DNA of 34,347 nucleotides from Paenibacillus camerounensis. GTDB lineage: Bacteria; Bacillota; Bacilli; Paenibacillales; Paenibacillaceae. This document shows, one piece after another, positions 14,246 to 22,055 of this stretch. The stretch's first letter is position 1; the number at the start of each line of letters is the position of its first letter. The notes below the pieces were generated by a model. It was not told where the DNA came from. It saw nothing but the letters and a program-made list of their open reading frames with translations, and searched no databases. Position numbers and translations under genes: made by a program. The DNA lies in contig NZ_CCDG010000009.1 in NCBI RefSeq assembly GCF_000723885.1, positions 1 through 34,347 of the forward strand, given 5' to 3'.

Positions 14246-15721
14246 ATGGCCGACAAAGCTACAATCGTCCTCTTTTCCCACGTTTCCAATACCCGCAGCA
14301 TCACAGGTGCAGAGAAGCTGCTGCTGTTCTTCGCCCGCGAGCTGTCCTGTTACTTCAATTGCATTCTTGTAGCACCCCAGGACGGAAAGCTGACCCAACA
14401 GGCCCGCAGGTCCGGCTTGAATGTGCAGGTAATCCCGATTCCGCTGGTCTACGGAATGTACACTCCGTATGCCGGACTTGAGGCGGATATCCGCAAATTT
14501 CAGGAGGGCCGGGAGTATCTGGAGCTGAAAAACTGGCTTGCCGCACTCCGGCCGGCATTCATTATTTCCAGCACCTGTGTGCATGTTCTGCCGGCGCTGG
14601 CGGCAAAGTCGCTGGGCATTCCGGTGGTATGGAAAATCTCCGAGACGATTACGGACAACGAATATACCGGAATCAGTGTGGAGCTGATCCACAGGAACAG
14701 TGATGAAATACTGGCTATCTCCCATACAGCGGCGGCCTGCTTTCCGCAGGAAATCCGCGGCAGCAAGGTTACGCAGCTCCCGCCTTCCTGGAACGACCGG
14801 GAGCTGCTGATGGAGGCCTGGAGCACTCTCCGGGGCGAACGGCGCCGCGAGCTGCGGGTGAATCCCGGGGAGCTTCTGATCGGTTACATTTCTTCCTTCA
14901 TTAATAAAGAAAAAGGTCTGGAGCATTTCGTCAAAATGGCAGTTCTGGTCAGCGAACAGCATCCGGAAGCAAAATATGTGGTCATCGGCACCCCAGGGGA
15001 CAAAAGCTACTACGAACGCTGCGTACGCAAGGTGAAGCTGGAGGGGCTTACCTCCCGGTTCAAGTTCTACGGCTATGAGGATTCTCTCCCTTCAGCTTAC
15101 TGTGCAATGGATCTGCTGGTTGTCCCCAGCCTGATCCGCGAGGGCTTTGGTATGACGGCTCTGGAAGGCATGGCCTTCGGCAAGCCGGTCGTCGCCTACG
15201 ATTCCGGCGGCCTGTGTGAGGTGCTCCAGGCTGCCGGCTGCGGCGGCCTGCTCGCCCCGGCCGCAGATATCGGCGCGCTCGCTGCACGCGTAAACGGCCT
15301 GCTGGCGGAGCCGGGCCTCGCCGCCGCCATCGGCAGCCAGGCGCGCGAGCGCATCGACGCCGTCTACGGCCCGGCGGCTTACCGCGCGCGCCTGCTCGGC
15401 CTCGCGGAGCGCTGGCAGCTCCGCTACTGCCTTGCGCCGCCTGAGCCCGGCGGCGCTTCACCAGCCACGCCCGTGCCTCAGGCACCGGGCGGAGGCGAAC
15501 CGGCGGCGCGCACAGCTCCGCCGCCGGCCAAGACGCGCCGCGCAGCACGGCTGCGGCGCGCGAAGCTCCGGCGCGGCAGGCTGAGCCGCGCCAGAACCCG
15601 GGCGCGCCGCGGCAAGCGCCCGGGACGCAAGCAGCGCGCGGGCGGCAGCGCGCGCCGGAAGAGCAGCCGCGGGCGCAAGCACCGCGGCGGGAAGGCCCGG
15701 CGGCGGGGGCGCAGCCGCTAG
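14246..15721 (+). CDS. GT4-like glycosyltransferase with a protamine-like Arg/Lys-rich C-terminal tail
   Basis: About 491 residues. Residues 1-395 form a GT-B glycosyltransferase of the GT4 type: SITGAEKLLLFFARELS near the N-terminus, IGYISSFINKEKGLEHF at the domain join, and the donor-site E-x7-E motif in REGFGMTALEGMAFGKPV. After a Pro/Gly/Ala linker, the last 65 residues (427-491) contain 33 Arg or Lys and no Asp or Glu, which is not part of the family. Codons become extremely GC-rich from about 15.2 kb. The start is uncertain: ATG 14246 has a weak AGGGAG, while the strong AAGGAGGTGA at 14192-14201 precedes an out-of-frame ATG at 14202 and an in-frame GTG at 14201. A repeat array begins at its stop codon. 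Confidence 0.85.
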   Translation: MADKATIVLFSHVSNTRSITGAEKLLLFFARELSCYFNCILVAPQDGKLTQQARRSGLNVQVIPIPLVYGMYTPYAGLEADIRKFQEGREYLELKNWLAALRPAFIISSTCVHVLPALAAKSLGIPVVWKISETITDNEYTGISVELIHRNSDEILAISHTAAACFPQEIRGSKVTQLPPSWNDRELLMEAWSTLRGERRRELRVNPGELLIGYISSFINKEKGLEHFVKMAVLVSEQHPEAKYVVIGTPGDKSYYERCVRKVKLEGLTSRFKFYGYEDSLPSAYCAMDLLVVPSLIREGFGMTALEGMAFGKPVVAYDSGGLCEVLQAAGCGGLLAPAADIGALAARVNGLLAEPGLAAAIGSQARERIDAVYGPAAYRARLLGLAERWQLRYCLAPPEPGGASPATPVPQAPGGGEPAARTAPPPAKTRRAARLRRAKLRRGRLSRARTRARRGKRPGRKQRAGGSARRKSSRGRKHRGGKARRRGRSR

Positions 15722-16042
15722 GCCTTGGCCTTAGGCGAGGCGCAAAGCTGCTCGCCGGCCTTGGCCTTAGGCGAGGCGTAATGCTGCTCGCCAGCCGCCC
15801 TTAGGCGAGGCGCAATGCTGCTCGCCGGCCTTGGCCTTAGGCGAGGCGCAAAGCTGCTCGCCGGCCTTGGCCTTAGGCGAGGCGCAAAGCTGCTCGCCGG
15901 CCTTGCCCTTAGGCGAGGCGCAATGCTGCTCGCCGGCCTTGCCTTTAGGCGAGGCGCTAAGCTGCTCGCCGGCCTTGCCCTTAGGCGAGGCGCAGTGCTG
16001 CTCGCCGGCCTTGGCCTTAGGCAAGGCGCCACGCCACCCGCC
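15721..16042. repeat. 36-bp GC-rich tandem array, nine units
   Basis: Units begin at 15721, 15757, 15793 (34 bp), 15827, 15863, 15899, 15935, 15971 and 16007. The consensus opens GGCCTTGGCCTTAGGCGAGG and ends GCTGCTCGCC. In each unit GGCGAG can pair with CTCGCC over an 11-base loop, and GGCCTTGGCC is itself palindromic. The ninth unit is degenerate. Frames are open on both strands because 36 is divisible by three, but no ribosome binding site or unique domain supports translation. The array starts at the stop codon of one gene and ends 58 bases before the next. Confidence 0.9.
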
Positions 16043-16100
16043 AGCCATCAATACCCCCTGCTCATAGCGGGGCAGGGGCAACCCCAAAGGGAGTGAACCC

Positions 16101-17192
16101 ATGAAGATCATGACCATTTTGGGCACACGGCCCGAGATTATCCGCCTCAGCGTGATCATTCCGCTGCTGGATAAGCATGCGGAGCGGCATGTGCTGGTGC
16201 ATACCGGCCAGAATTTCACGGCCAGCCTCAGCGGAGTATTCTTCGCAGAGCTTGGACTGCGGGCACCGGATTATGTGCTGCAGGATAAGCAGGCGGGACT
16301 GGGCGGCCAGATGGCCGCCATGTTCGGCAGCCTGGAAGGTATCCTGCTGAAGGAGCAGCCGGACCGGGTGCTGCTGCTGGGCGATACGAACAGTGCGCTA
16401 TGCGCTATTCTTGCCGAGCGGATGGGCATTCCCGTTGTGCATATGGAGGCGGGCAACCGCTGCTATGACCTGAAAGTGCCCGAAGAGAAAAACCGCCGTG
16501 TCATCGACGCGGTTTCGACCATTAATATGCCATATACGCAGCAGAGCAAACGCCATCTGGTCAGCGAGGGTTTTCCGAGCCAGCGTATTGTGCTTACCGG
16601 CAACCCGATTCATGAAGTGATTACACACTACCAGGCGCAGATCGGCAGCAGCGATATTTTATCCCGGCTTACGCTAACCTCCGGGCAATACTTTCTTGTT
16701 ACTGCGCACCGGGCGGAGAATGTGGATGATCCTGATTCGCTGGTACAGATCATGTCAGGGCTTAATCTGGTCGCTGAGCAGTTTGGCCTCCGCCTGATCT
16801 GCAGCATCCATCCGCGTACCCGCTCCAAGCTGACAGAGCAGTTCGCACTTGAGATGAACCCGCTGGTGGAATTCCATGAGCCCTTCGGATTTTTTGATTT
16901 CGTTCATCTGGAGCAGCACGCCTTCTGTGCGATTACGGACAGCGGAACGGTCCAGGAGGAGTGCTGTCTGATGGGAGTGCCGACCGTAACGATCCGCCGG
17001 ACAACAGAACGTCCGGAGACGGTGGATTGCGGAAGCAATGTAGTGTCGGGAGTGGAGCAGAACAGCATTCTGCGCAGTGTCCGGCTGATGACGTCACTGA
17101 GTCCGAAATGGGAGGCACCGGAAGGCTATCTGACCCCGGATGTCTCGGCTAAAGTAGTTAAATTTTTGCTTGGAGGGAACCTGCATGTTTAA
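16101..17192 (+). CDS. UDP-GlcNAc 2-epimerase family protein, WbjD/FnlC/CapG type
   Basis: 363 residues with AAGGGAGTGA before the ATG. Family motifs are complete: GTRPEII (8-14), HTGQNF, GDTNS, HMEAGNRCYDLKVPEE (114-129), TAHRAENVD, SIHPRTR, TDSGTVQEE and TERPE. The AGNRC-x-D-x-x-VPEE wording is that of the WbjD/FnlC/CapG group. Those enzymes epimerise 2-acetamido-2,6-dideoxy-L-hexoses, rather than making UDP-ManNAc like WecB/MnaA (AGLRTGD). The next two genes encode matching dehydratase and reductase steps. It overlaps the following gene by 8 bases. Predicted cytosolic; it should catalyse the last, C-2 epimerising step of a UDP-L-sugar pathway. Confidence 0.88.
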   Translation: MKIMTILGTRPEIIRLSVIIPLLDKHAERHVLVHTGQNFTASLSGVFFAELGLRAPDYVLQDKQAGLGGQMAAMFGSLEGILLKEQPDRVLLLGDTNSALCAILAERMGIPVVHMEAGNRCYDLKVPEEKNRRVIDAVSTINMPYTQQSKRHLVSEGFPSQRIVLTGNPIHEVITHYQAQIGSSDILSRLTLTSGQYFLVTAHRAENVDDPDSLVQIMSGLNLVAEQFGLRLICSIHPRTRSKLTEQFALEMNPLVEFHEPFGFFDFVHLEQHAFCAITDSGTVQEECCLMGVPTVTIRRTTERPETVDCGSNVVSGVEQNSILRSVRLMTSLSPKWEAPEGYLTPDVSAKVVKFLLGGNLHV

Positions 17193-18171
17193 TAATAAAC
17201 GGATTATGGTCACCGGCGGCACCGGTTCCTGGGGGCATGAGCTTATCCGGCAGCTGCTGCCGCAAAATCCCAAAGAGATCATCGTCTTCTCCCGCAGTGA
17301 GTCTGCACAGGTGGCAATGAGCCGCGAATATGAAGATAACCGCCTCAGCTTCGTCATCGGGGATATCCGTGATAAGGAAGCGCTGATCGCCGCCTGCCGC
17401 GGGGTAGATTATGTGTTCCACCTGGCTGCGCTGAAGCATGTGCCGGTCTGTGAGGATCAGCCGTATGAAGCATTAAAGACCAATGTAGTCGGTACCCAGA
17501 ACGTCATCGAAGCAGCCATTGCCAATAATGTGGAAAAAGCAATCTACATCTCCACCGACAAAGCGGCGAATCCCTCCAACTTCTACGGCATGACCAAAGC
17601 CATCGGCGAAAAGCTGTTCGTCTACGCCAATCTGCTTGGCTCCCGCACCCGGTTCGTAACGGTACGCGGCGGCAATGTGCTTGGAACAAACGGCAGCGTT
17701 GTGCACCTGTTCATGAAGCAGATCAGGGATAAGGGCCAGGTTCGCATTACCGATATGAATATGACCCGCTTTTTCTTCACCCTGCGCGATGCGATTACCC
17801 TGCTGTTCAAAGCCTCTGAAGTGAGCCTCGGCGGTGAAATCTTCGTCATGACCATGCCGACCTGCAAGATTGTTGATCTGGCGGAGGTGCTGATCGAAGC
17901 ATCAGGCAGAAGCGATGTCAGCGTGATCGAAGCAGGCATCCGTCCCGGAGAAAAAATCCATGAAATCCTGATGAGTGACTTCGAGAGCCTGACCACCGTT
18001 GTCTACGATGAGCAGTATCTGGTTATTCTCCCGACGCTGGATATGCCGGAGCTGAAAGACCACTACAAGAGCTATCCGCATGTGTCGTTTAACAGCTTCA
18101 GCTCGGAGAACAATCTGATGGATCAGGAGGAGATCAAGAGCATCCTGATCCGGGGAGGGTTCCTGCAATGA
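17185..18171 (+). CDS. UDP-GlcNAc 4,6-dehydratase-like SDR (CapE/FnlA/WbjB type)
   Basis: 328 residues from ATG 17185, preceded by GGAGGG at 7 bases; the upstream TTG 17170 coincides with that site and is unlikely. It is an extended short-chain dehydrogenase: NAD-binding GGTGSWG (11-17), FHLAALKHVPVCE, ISTDKAA, and catalytic Y134-x3-K138 in FYGMTKA. The C-terminal part has MTRFFFTLRDAI and IRPGEKIHEIL. HAALKHVP and ISTDKA are hallmarks of the CapE/FlaA1 polysaccharide-biosynthesis dehydratases, here in the short soluble form without membrane helices. In L-FucNAc and L-QuiNAc pathways this enzyme performs 4,6-dehydration and 5-epimerisation of UDP-GlcNAc. It is coupled to the next gene by ATGA. 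Confidence 0.88.
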   Translation: MFNNKRIMVTGGTGSWGHELIRQLLPQNPKEIIVFSRSESAQVAMSREYEDNRLSFVIGDIRDKEALIAACRGVDYVFHLAALKHVPVCEDQPYEALKTNVVGTQNVIEAAIANNVEKAIYISTDKAANPSNFYGMTKAIGEKLFVYANLLGSRTRFVTVRGGNVLGTNGSVVHLFMKQIRDKGQVRITDMNMTRFFFTLRDAITLLFKASEVSLGGEIFVMTMPTCKIVDLAEVLIEASGRSDVSVIEAGIRPGEKIHEILMSDFESLTTVVYDEQYLVILPTLDMPELKDHYKSYPHVSFNSFSSENNLMDQEEIKSILIRGGFLQ

Positions 18172-19007
18172 AGCTGCTTATCCTCGGCGGAAACGGTATG
18201 GCGGGTCATATGCTGGCGGCGTATTTTCGCCGCCAGGGTACACATCATGTCTTCCATACAACCCGGGATAAGAGTGATCTTGGCGGGCTGTATGTCGATG
18301 CCGACGACATTGCCGGCGTTGAGAAGCTGGTAGAAATCGTATCGCCCCATTGCATTATTAATGCAATGGGTGTTCTTAATCATTTTGCCGAGCGTGACCG
18401 GGTTACCGCTTATCATGTGAACGGCTTTCTGCCGCACCGGCTGCGCCGTGCTGCGGATAGCGCCGGTGCCCGCCTGATCCATATCAGCACCGACTGTGTA
18501 TTCGAAGGAACGCGCGGCGCTTATACGGAAGAGGACGCTGCCGACGGCACCTCAGTCTATGCCATTACTAAAAGTCTCGGTGAAGTCCATGCACCCGGAC
18601 ATCTGACCATCCGTACCTCAATCATCGGGCCTGAGATCCGCGCCGGCGGTATCGGCCTGATGGAATGGTTCCTGGCCCAAAAGGGGCCGGTCTCCGGCTA
18701 TAAGCGGGTGATGTGGAACGGGGTTACCACACTGGAGCTGGCCAAAGCGATAGAGCAGATGCTGGATTCACCGGTGTCCGGCCTGATACATCTGGCCCAT
18801 CCGCAGCCGCTCAGCAAATACGAACTGCTGCGCCATATGCAGCAAGCCTTTGATAAAACCGATGTTGAGATTATTCCTGAGTCCGCTCATGTCCAGGACC
18901 GCACACTTGTAAGTACAAGAGCCGATGTTCATTTCGATTTGCCGGCATATTCTGTAATGCTCAGGGAACTGGCTGACTGGATGAACCAGTCAGCGATGTA
19001 CACATGA
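18168..19007 (+). CDS. RmlD-like SDR reductase (UDP-4-keto-6-deoxy-hexose reductase)
   Basis: 279 residues. NAD(P)-binding GGNGMAG (7-13), the RmlD-type ISTDCVFEG (106-114), and catalytic Y131-x3-K135 in YAITK are present. Overall length and motifs match dTDP-4-dehydrorhamnose reductase relatives. There is no C-terminal cupin domain, unlike the WbjC/CapF reductase of the UDP-L-FucNAc route, which is about 370 residues. Stand-alone RmlD-like reductases with a CapE-like dehydratase and WbjD-like epimerase are known from the WbvB-WbvR-WbvD pathway to UDP-L-RhaNAc and UDP-L-QuiNAc. It is coupled on both sides by ATGA overlaps, so the order epimerase-dehydratase-reductase is one operon. Exact stereochemistry is inference. 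Confidence 0.85.
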   Translation: MKLLILGGNGMAGHMLAAYFRRQGTHHVFHTTRDKSDLGGLYVDADDIAGVEKLVEIVSPHCIINAMGVLNHFAERDRVTAYHVNGFLPHRLRRAADSAGARLIHISTDCVFEGTRGAYTEEDAADGTSVYAITKSLGEVHAPGHLTIRTSIIGPEIRAGGIGLMEWFLAQKGPVSGYKRVMWNGVTTLELAKAIEQMLDSPVSGLIHLAHPQPLSKYELLRHMQQAFDKTDVEIIPESAHVQDRTLVSTRADVHFDLPAYSVMLRELADWMNQSAMYT

Positions 19008-19972
19008 AGGCGCGGAGGCTGCTGATTACCGGAGCTGCGGGCTTTACCGGAGCGCATGCTGTCCGTTACTTTCATGCCGCCGGAGCTGAGGTAACCGCTG
19101 TGGTGCGCCGCCCGGCGGCAGCCTCCCCGTGGCCGGAAGGGGTAAGGCAGTTCACATGTGATCTGAGCGACCGCCAGGCTGTGGCCGCCATGGTAGCCGA
19201 AGCAGAGCCGGATGAAGTGCTGCATCTGGCCGGCCGCAACTCCGTGCCGGAGTCGTGGCGTGATCCGCTGCTCTATATGGAGACCAACGTGATGGCGACG
19301 CTGTATCTGCTGGAAGCGCTCCGCACCCGGCCGGCCGGCCGGATTCTGGTTGCCGGCTCCCGGCTGAAATACCGGCCGGGAACGGTCTCCGGGCCGCCCC
19401 ATCCCTACAGTCTCAGCAAAACGCTGGAGGAGCTGGTATCTCTCGCCTGGGGTACCTTATTCAAACAGCCGGTGCTGATGGCAGAGCCGTGTAATCTGAT
19501 CGGTCCCGGACCCTCCACCGGCTTCTGCTCCCTGCTGGCACAGCATATTGTGCGCAGCGAGGCGGCAGCATACGGGGGAACCGAGGCACCGCCGGCGTTC
19601 CGGCTGTCATCCAGACATGCGCTGCGCGACTTCCTGGATGTGCGGGATGCCGTACGGGCTTATGATTATATTCTGCAGCACGGTACGGAGGGGAATATCT
19701 ACCGGATTGACTCAGGGACACAGCGGACACTTGGGGATATTTCGGGGAAGCTGCTGGTCCATGCCCGGGCTCCGGTTCCAATGGACTGGGGGCCGGATGC
19801 TCCGGAGGGAGAGCAGGCCATACCCGCGGGTCATCCCGGCGGCGCAGATACCGGCAGCGGACCGGAAGTGAATGCTGCCGCACTCGGCTGGAAACCGGAA
19901 CTCAGCCTTGAGCAGTCACTGCGAGAGATTGTGGATTATTGCCGCTCCGGCAGGGGAGGAAGGTTGTCATGA
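19004..19972 (+). CDS. NAD-dependent epimerase/dehydratase family SDR
   Basis: 322 residues of the extended SDR class: GAAGFTG (10-16), DEVLHLAG (70-77), catalytic Y135-x3-K139 in PYSLSK, MAEPCNLIGPGPSTGF, and LRDFLDVRDAVRAYDYIL. The motif set is closest to GDP-mannose 4,6-dehydratase/RMD-like and UDP-sugar reductase/epimerase proteins; I cannot fix the substrate. Near residues 265-285 there is a Pro/Gly/Ala-rich loop that looks inserted before the usual C-terminal helix. It is joined to its neighbours by ATGA overlaps, so it belongs to the same nucleotide-sugar operon and may supply a second sugar. Confidence 0.82.
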   Translation: MKARRLLITGAAGFTGAHAVRYFHAAGAEVTAVVRRPAAASPWPEGVRQFTCDLSDRQAVAAMVAEAEPDEVLHLAGRNSVPESWRDPLLYMETNVMATLYLLEALRTRPAGRILVAGSRLKYRPGTVSGPPHPYSLSKTLEELVSLAWGTLFKQPVLMAEPCNLIGPGPSTGFCSLLAQHIVRSEAAAYGGTEAPPAFRLSSRHALRDFLDVRDAVRAYDYILQHGTEGNIYRIDSGTQRTLGDISGKLLVHARAPVPMDWGPDAPEGEQAIPAGHPGGADTGSGPEVNAAALGWKPELSLEQSLREIVDYCRSGRGGRLS

Positions 19973-20688
19973 ATCGTCCGAAGGTTTCGGTCATTATCCC
20001 GTTTTATAATTGCCCATATATTGAGCAGGCGCTGCAAAGCGCCTTATCCCAATCCTGGCAGCCCTATGAGATTATCGTAGTTGATGACGGTTCTTACGTT
20101 CATACGGACCGGTTAGCCCCATACCGGCACAAGATTCATTATCTGGGCAAAGCCAACGGGGGAACCGCTACTGCCTTGAATCATGCCATTCTCCATGCTA
20201 CGGGAGACTATGTCGCCTGGCTTAGCTCAGATGATATGTTCTACCATGACAAGATCAACAATCAGGTGCTGTTCATGGAGCAGAACGGCCTGCTGATCAG
20301 CTATACCAATTTCCACTATATCAACGGGGAATCCCATTTGACGGAGATGAACGCTTCTCCGGTGTTCCCGAACCAGCTGGAATATCTGCGCTGCTTCCTG
20401 CACGGCAACCCCATTAACGGCTGCACCGTTATGTTCAGGCGTGATGTGTTCGGAGCAATCGGCTTGTTCAACGAATCCCTGCCGTATACACATGACTACG
20501 ACCTGTGGTACAGGGCTATCCTGAGCGGTTATCCGCCGGTCATGCTGAACCAGTCTTTAACGGCCTACCGGCGGCACAGCGGAATGGGAACCCTGAAGCA
20601 TTATGATGTCATCATGGCAGAGGCTGCAGCAACCAATGCCCGTTACAACGGGATGCTGCGCGGGCTGATTGCCTCCATGGGCGGCTGA
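19969..20688 (+). CDS. GT2-family glycosyltransferase (copy 1)
   Basis: 239 residues. The ATG at 19969 has GGAGGAAGG upstream and overlaps the previous stop; the frame extends to GTG 19939. It is a GT-A fold enzyme: VSVIIPFYNCPYIEQAL, EIIVVDDGS (nucleotide site), NGGTATALNHAI, and the metal-binding LSSDDMF. HDYDLWYRAI lies in the acceptor half. It ends soon after the catalytic domain, with no membrane helix, so it should be cytosolic and transfer a single sugar. It is closely similar to the GT2 gene at 21.3 kb; a methyltransferase gene lies between them. The acceptor is unknown. Confidence 0.88.
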   Translation: MNRPKVSVIIPFYNCPYIEQALQSALSQSWQPYEIIVVDDGSYVHTDRLAPYRHKIHYLGKANGGTATALNHAILHATGDYVAWLSSDDMFYHDKINNQVLFMEQNGLLISYTNFHYINGESHLTEMNASPVFPNQLEYLRCFLHGNPINGCTVMFRRDVFGAIGLFNESLPYTHDYDLWYRAILSGYPPVMLNQSLTAYRRHSGMGTLKHYDVIMAEAAATNARYNGMLRGLIASMGG

Positions 20689-20729
20689 GGCGTGCAGCGG
20701 CTGCAAGATCATTTTTGGGGGAGAAGCCT

Positions 20730-21305
20730 ATGTACCGGGAAATTCAAGTGACTGACTTTCTGCCGGTTCTGCTGGAGCAGCTGAAATTTTCCGACAGTAT
20801 TCTGGATGTCGGCTGCGGGACCGGTGCGCTGCTCGAGCGTTATGAGGCTGCTGTAGTGGTTGGGCTGGATATTCACAGGCCCTATCTGCTGCACCGCAAA
20901 TATACTTCACCCCACATCATTCCGGTTCATGCCAACGCCAGCCATATCGATAAGCTGTTTCTGCCGGGAACATTCTCGGCTGTTACACTGATCGATTCGC
21001 TGGAGCATTTTTCGGTGGATGAGGGCAAGGAGCTGCTGAGAAAAGCGGAGCTGATTGCTGCCAGCCGTGTAGTGGTGTTTACGCCGCGCGGATTTTTTCC
21101 ACAGGAGGGAACGGACCATTTTCACCTGCAGGGGGAGTATTATCAGAGGCACTGGAGCGGCTGGGAGCCGGAGGACTTCATGAAGCTCGGCTATTCGGTA
21201 ACGGTGCTGAAGGGCTTTCATCATGCCGAGAATCCGGCCTTCCGTGAAGCCTTCGGTCCGGATCACGCGCCGCTTGATGCACTGCTCGCCTGCAAAACGG
21301 TCTAA
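20730..21305 (+). CDS. Class I SAM-dependent methyltransferase
   Basis: 191 residues from ATG 20730, with GGGGGAG 6 bases upstream; the TTG at 20715 overlaps that site. SAM-binding motif I is ILDVGCGTGALLE, the acidic residue after strand 2 is in VVVGLDIHRPYLL, and a motif IV-like TLIDSLEHF follows. No membrane segment is seen. Placed between two paralogous GT2 genes in a glycan cluster, it probably methylates a sugar of the growing glycan, a common capping or decoration step. The target atom cannot be deduced. The gap of about 40 bases to the previous gene and 27 to the next indicates the same operon. Confidence 0.85.
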   Translation: MYREIQVTDFLPVLLEQLKFSDSILDVGCGTGALLERYEAAVVVGLDIHRPYLLHRKYTSPHIIPVHANASHIDKLFLPGTFSAVTLIDSLEHFSVDEGKELLRKAELIAASRVVVFTPRGFFPQEGTDHFHLQGEYYQRHWSGWEPEDFMKLGYSVTVLKGFHHAENPAFREAFGPDHAPLDALLACKTV

Positions 21306-21332
21306 ACCATACTTCGGAAAGGAGGTGAGCGT

Positions 21333-22055
21333 ATGAATCAGAGCCCAAAGGTTTCAGTAGTGATTCCGTTTTATAATTGTCCGTACGTTGATCAGGCGGT
21401 GGAAAGCGTGCTGGCCCAGAGCTATCCCGATATCGAGCTTATTGTTGTTGATGACGGATCAACCCTGTATACCGAGAAGCTTGCCCCATACAGGGATAGA
21501 ATCCTGTATATACGCAAACAGAACGGCGGCACCGGCTCGGCGCTCAATATGGGAATCAAGGCGGCCAGCGGTAACTATTTTGCCTGGTTAAGCGCGGATG
21601 ACCGGTTTCATCCCCACAAAATCCAGCGGCAGATGCAAGAGCTGCGGCGCACGGGAACTCTTTTTAATCATACCGCTTATTATTACATCAATGAACGGGG
21701 AGAACGGGTATCTGAGGTGATCAGTGTTCCGTTTGCAGACAGGCGTGAGCTGATTGCCACCATGATGAAAGGCTGTCCGGTTAACGGCAGTACGGTTCTG
21801 CTCGATATGGGGATTTTCCGAACGGTCGGTATCTTTGATGAGAGCTTTCTCTATACCCAGGATTATGACCTGTGGCTGCGGATTCTGCCGCAATTCGGCT
21901 GGTCCTATATTGAGGAGCCGCTGCTGGATTACCGTGTGCATCAGGGAATGGGCTCGGTTATACACAACGAAGCGCAGACCCGGGAGATTCAGATGGTACA
22001 GGCCAAGCATAATGGGGTTCTTACCCAGCTGCTTCGAAAGGAGGGAGGGCCATGA
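21333..22055 (+). CDS. GT2-family glycosyltransferase (copy 2)
   Basis: 240 residues preceded by a near-perfect AAAGGAGGTGAG. It is a GT-A fold enzyme: VSVVIPFYNCPYVDQAV, ELIVVDDGS, NGGTGSALNMGI, and metal-binding LSADDRF. It is paralogous to the GT2 gene at 20.0 kb along its whole length (shared PVNGSTV/PINGCTV, TQDYDLWLRIL/THDYDLWYRAI, and YRVHQGMGS/YRRHSGMGT). The pair probably arose by duplication and then took different donors or acceptors. It has no membrane anchor. Its stop overlaps the next gene by ATGA. Confidence 0.88.
   Translation: MNQSPKVSVVIPFYNCPYVDQAVESVLAQSYPDIELIVVDDGSTLYTEKLAPYRDRILYIRKQNGGTGSALNMGIKAASGNYFAWLSADDRFHPHKIQRQMQELRRTGTLFNHTAYYYINERGERVSEVISVPFADRRELIATMMKGCPVNGSTVLLDMGIFRTVGIFDESFLYTQDYDLWLRILPQFGWSYIEEPLLDYRVHQGMGSVIHNEAQTREIQMVQAKHNGVLTQLLRKEGGP

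Noticed and set aside
13852..14304. Minus-strand frame with 22-residue repeats
   Set aside because: It is the translation of the 66-bp tandem repeat, with no ribosome binding site.
15721..16042. CRISPR array
   Set aside because: The 36-bp units are directly adjacent without variable spacers, and no cas genes are present.
15767..16219. Frames on both strands through the 36-bp array, including a repeated SPKGKAGEQ-type peptide
   Set aside because: A 36-base unit keeps frames open automatically. The minus frame starts inside the antisense of the epimerase gene and has no translation signal.
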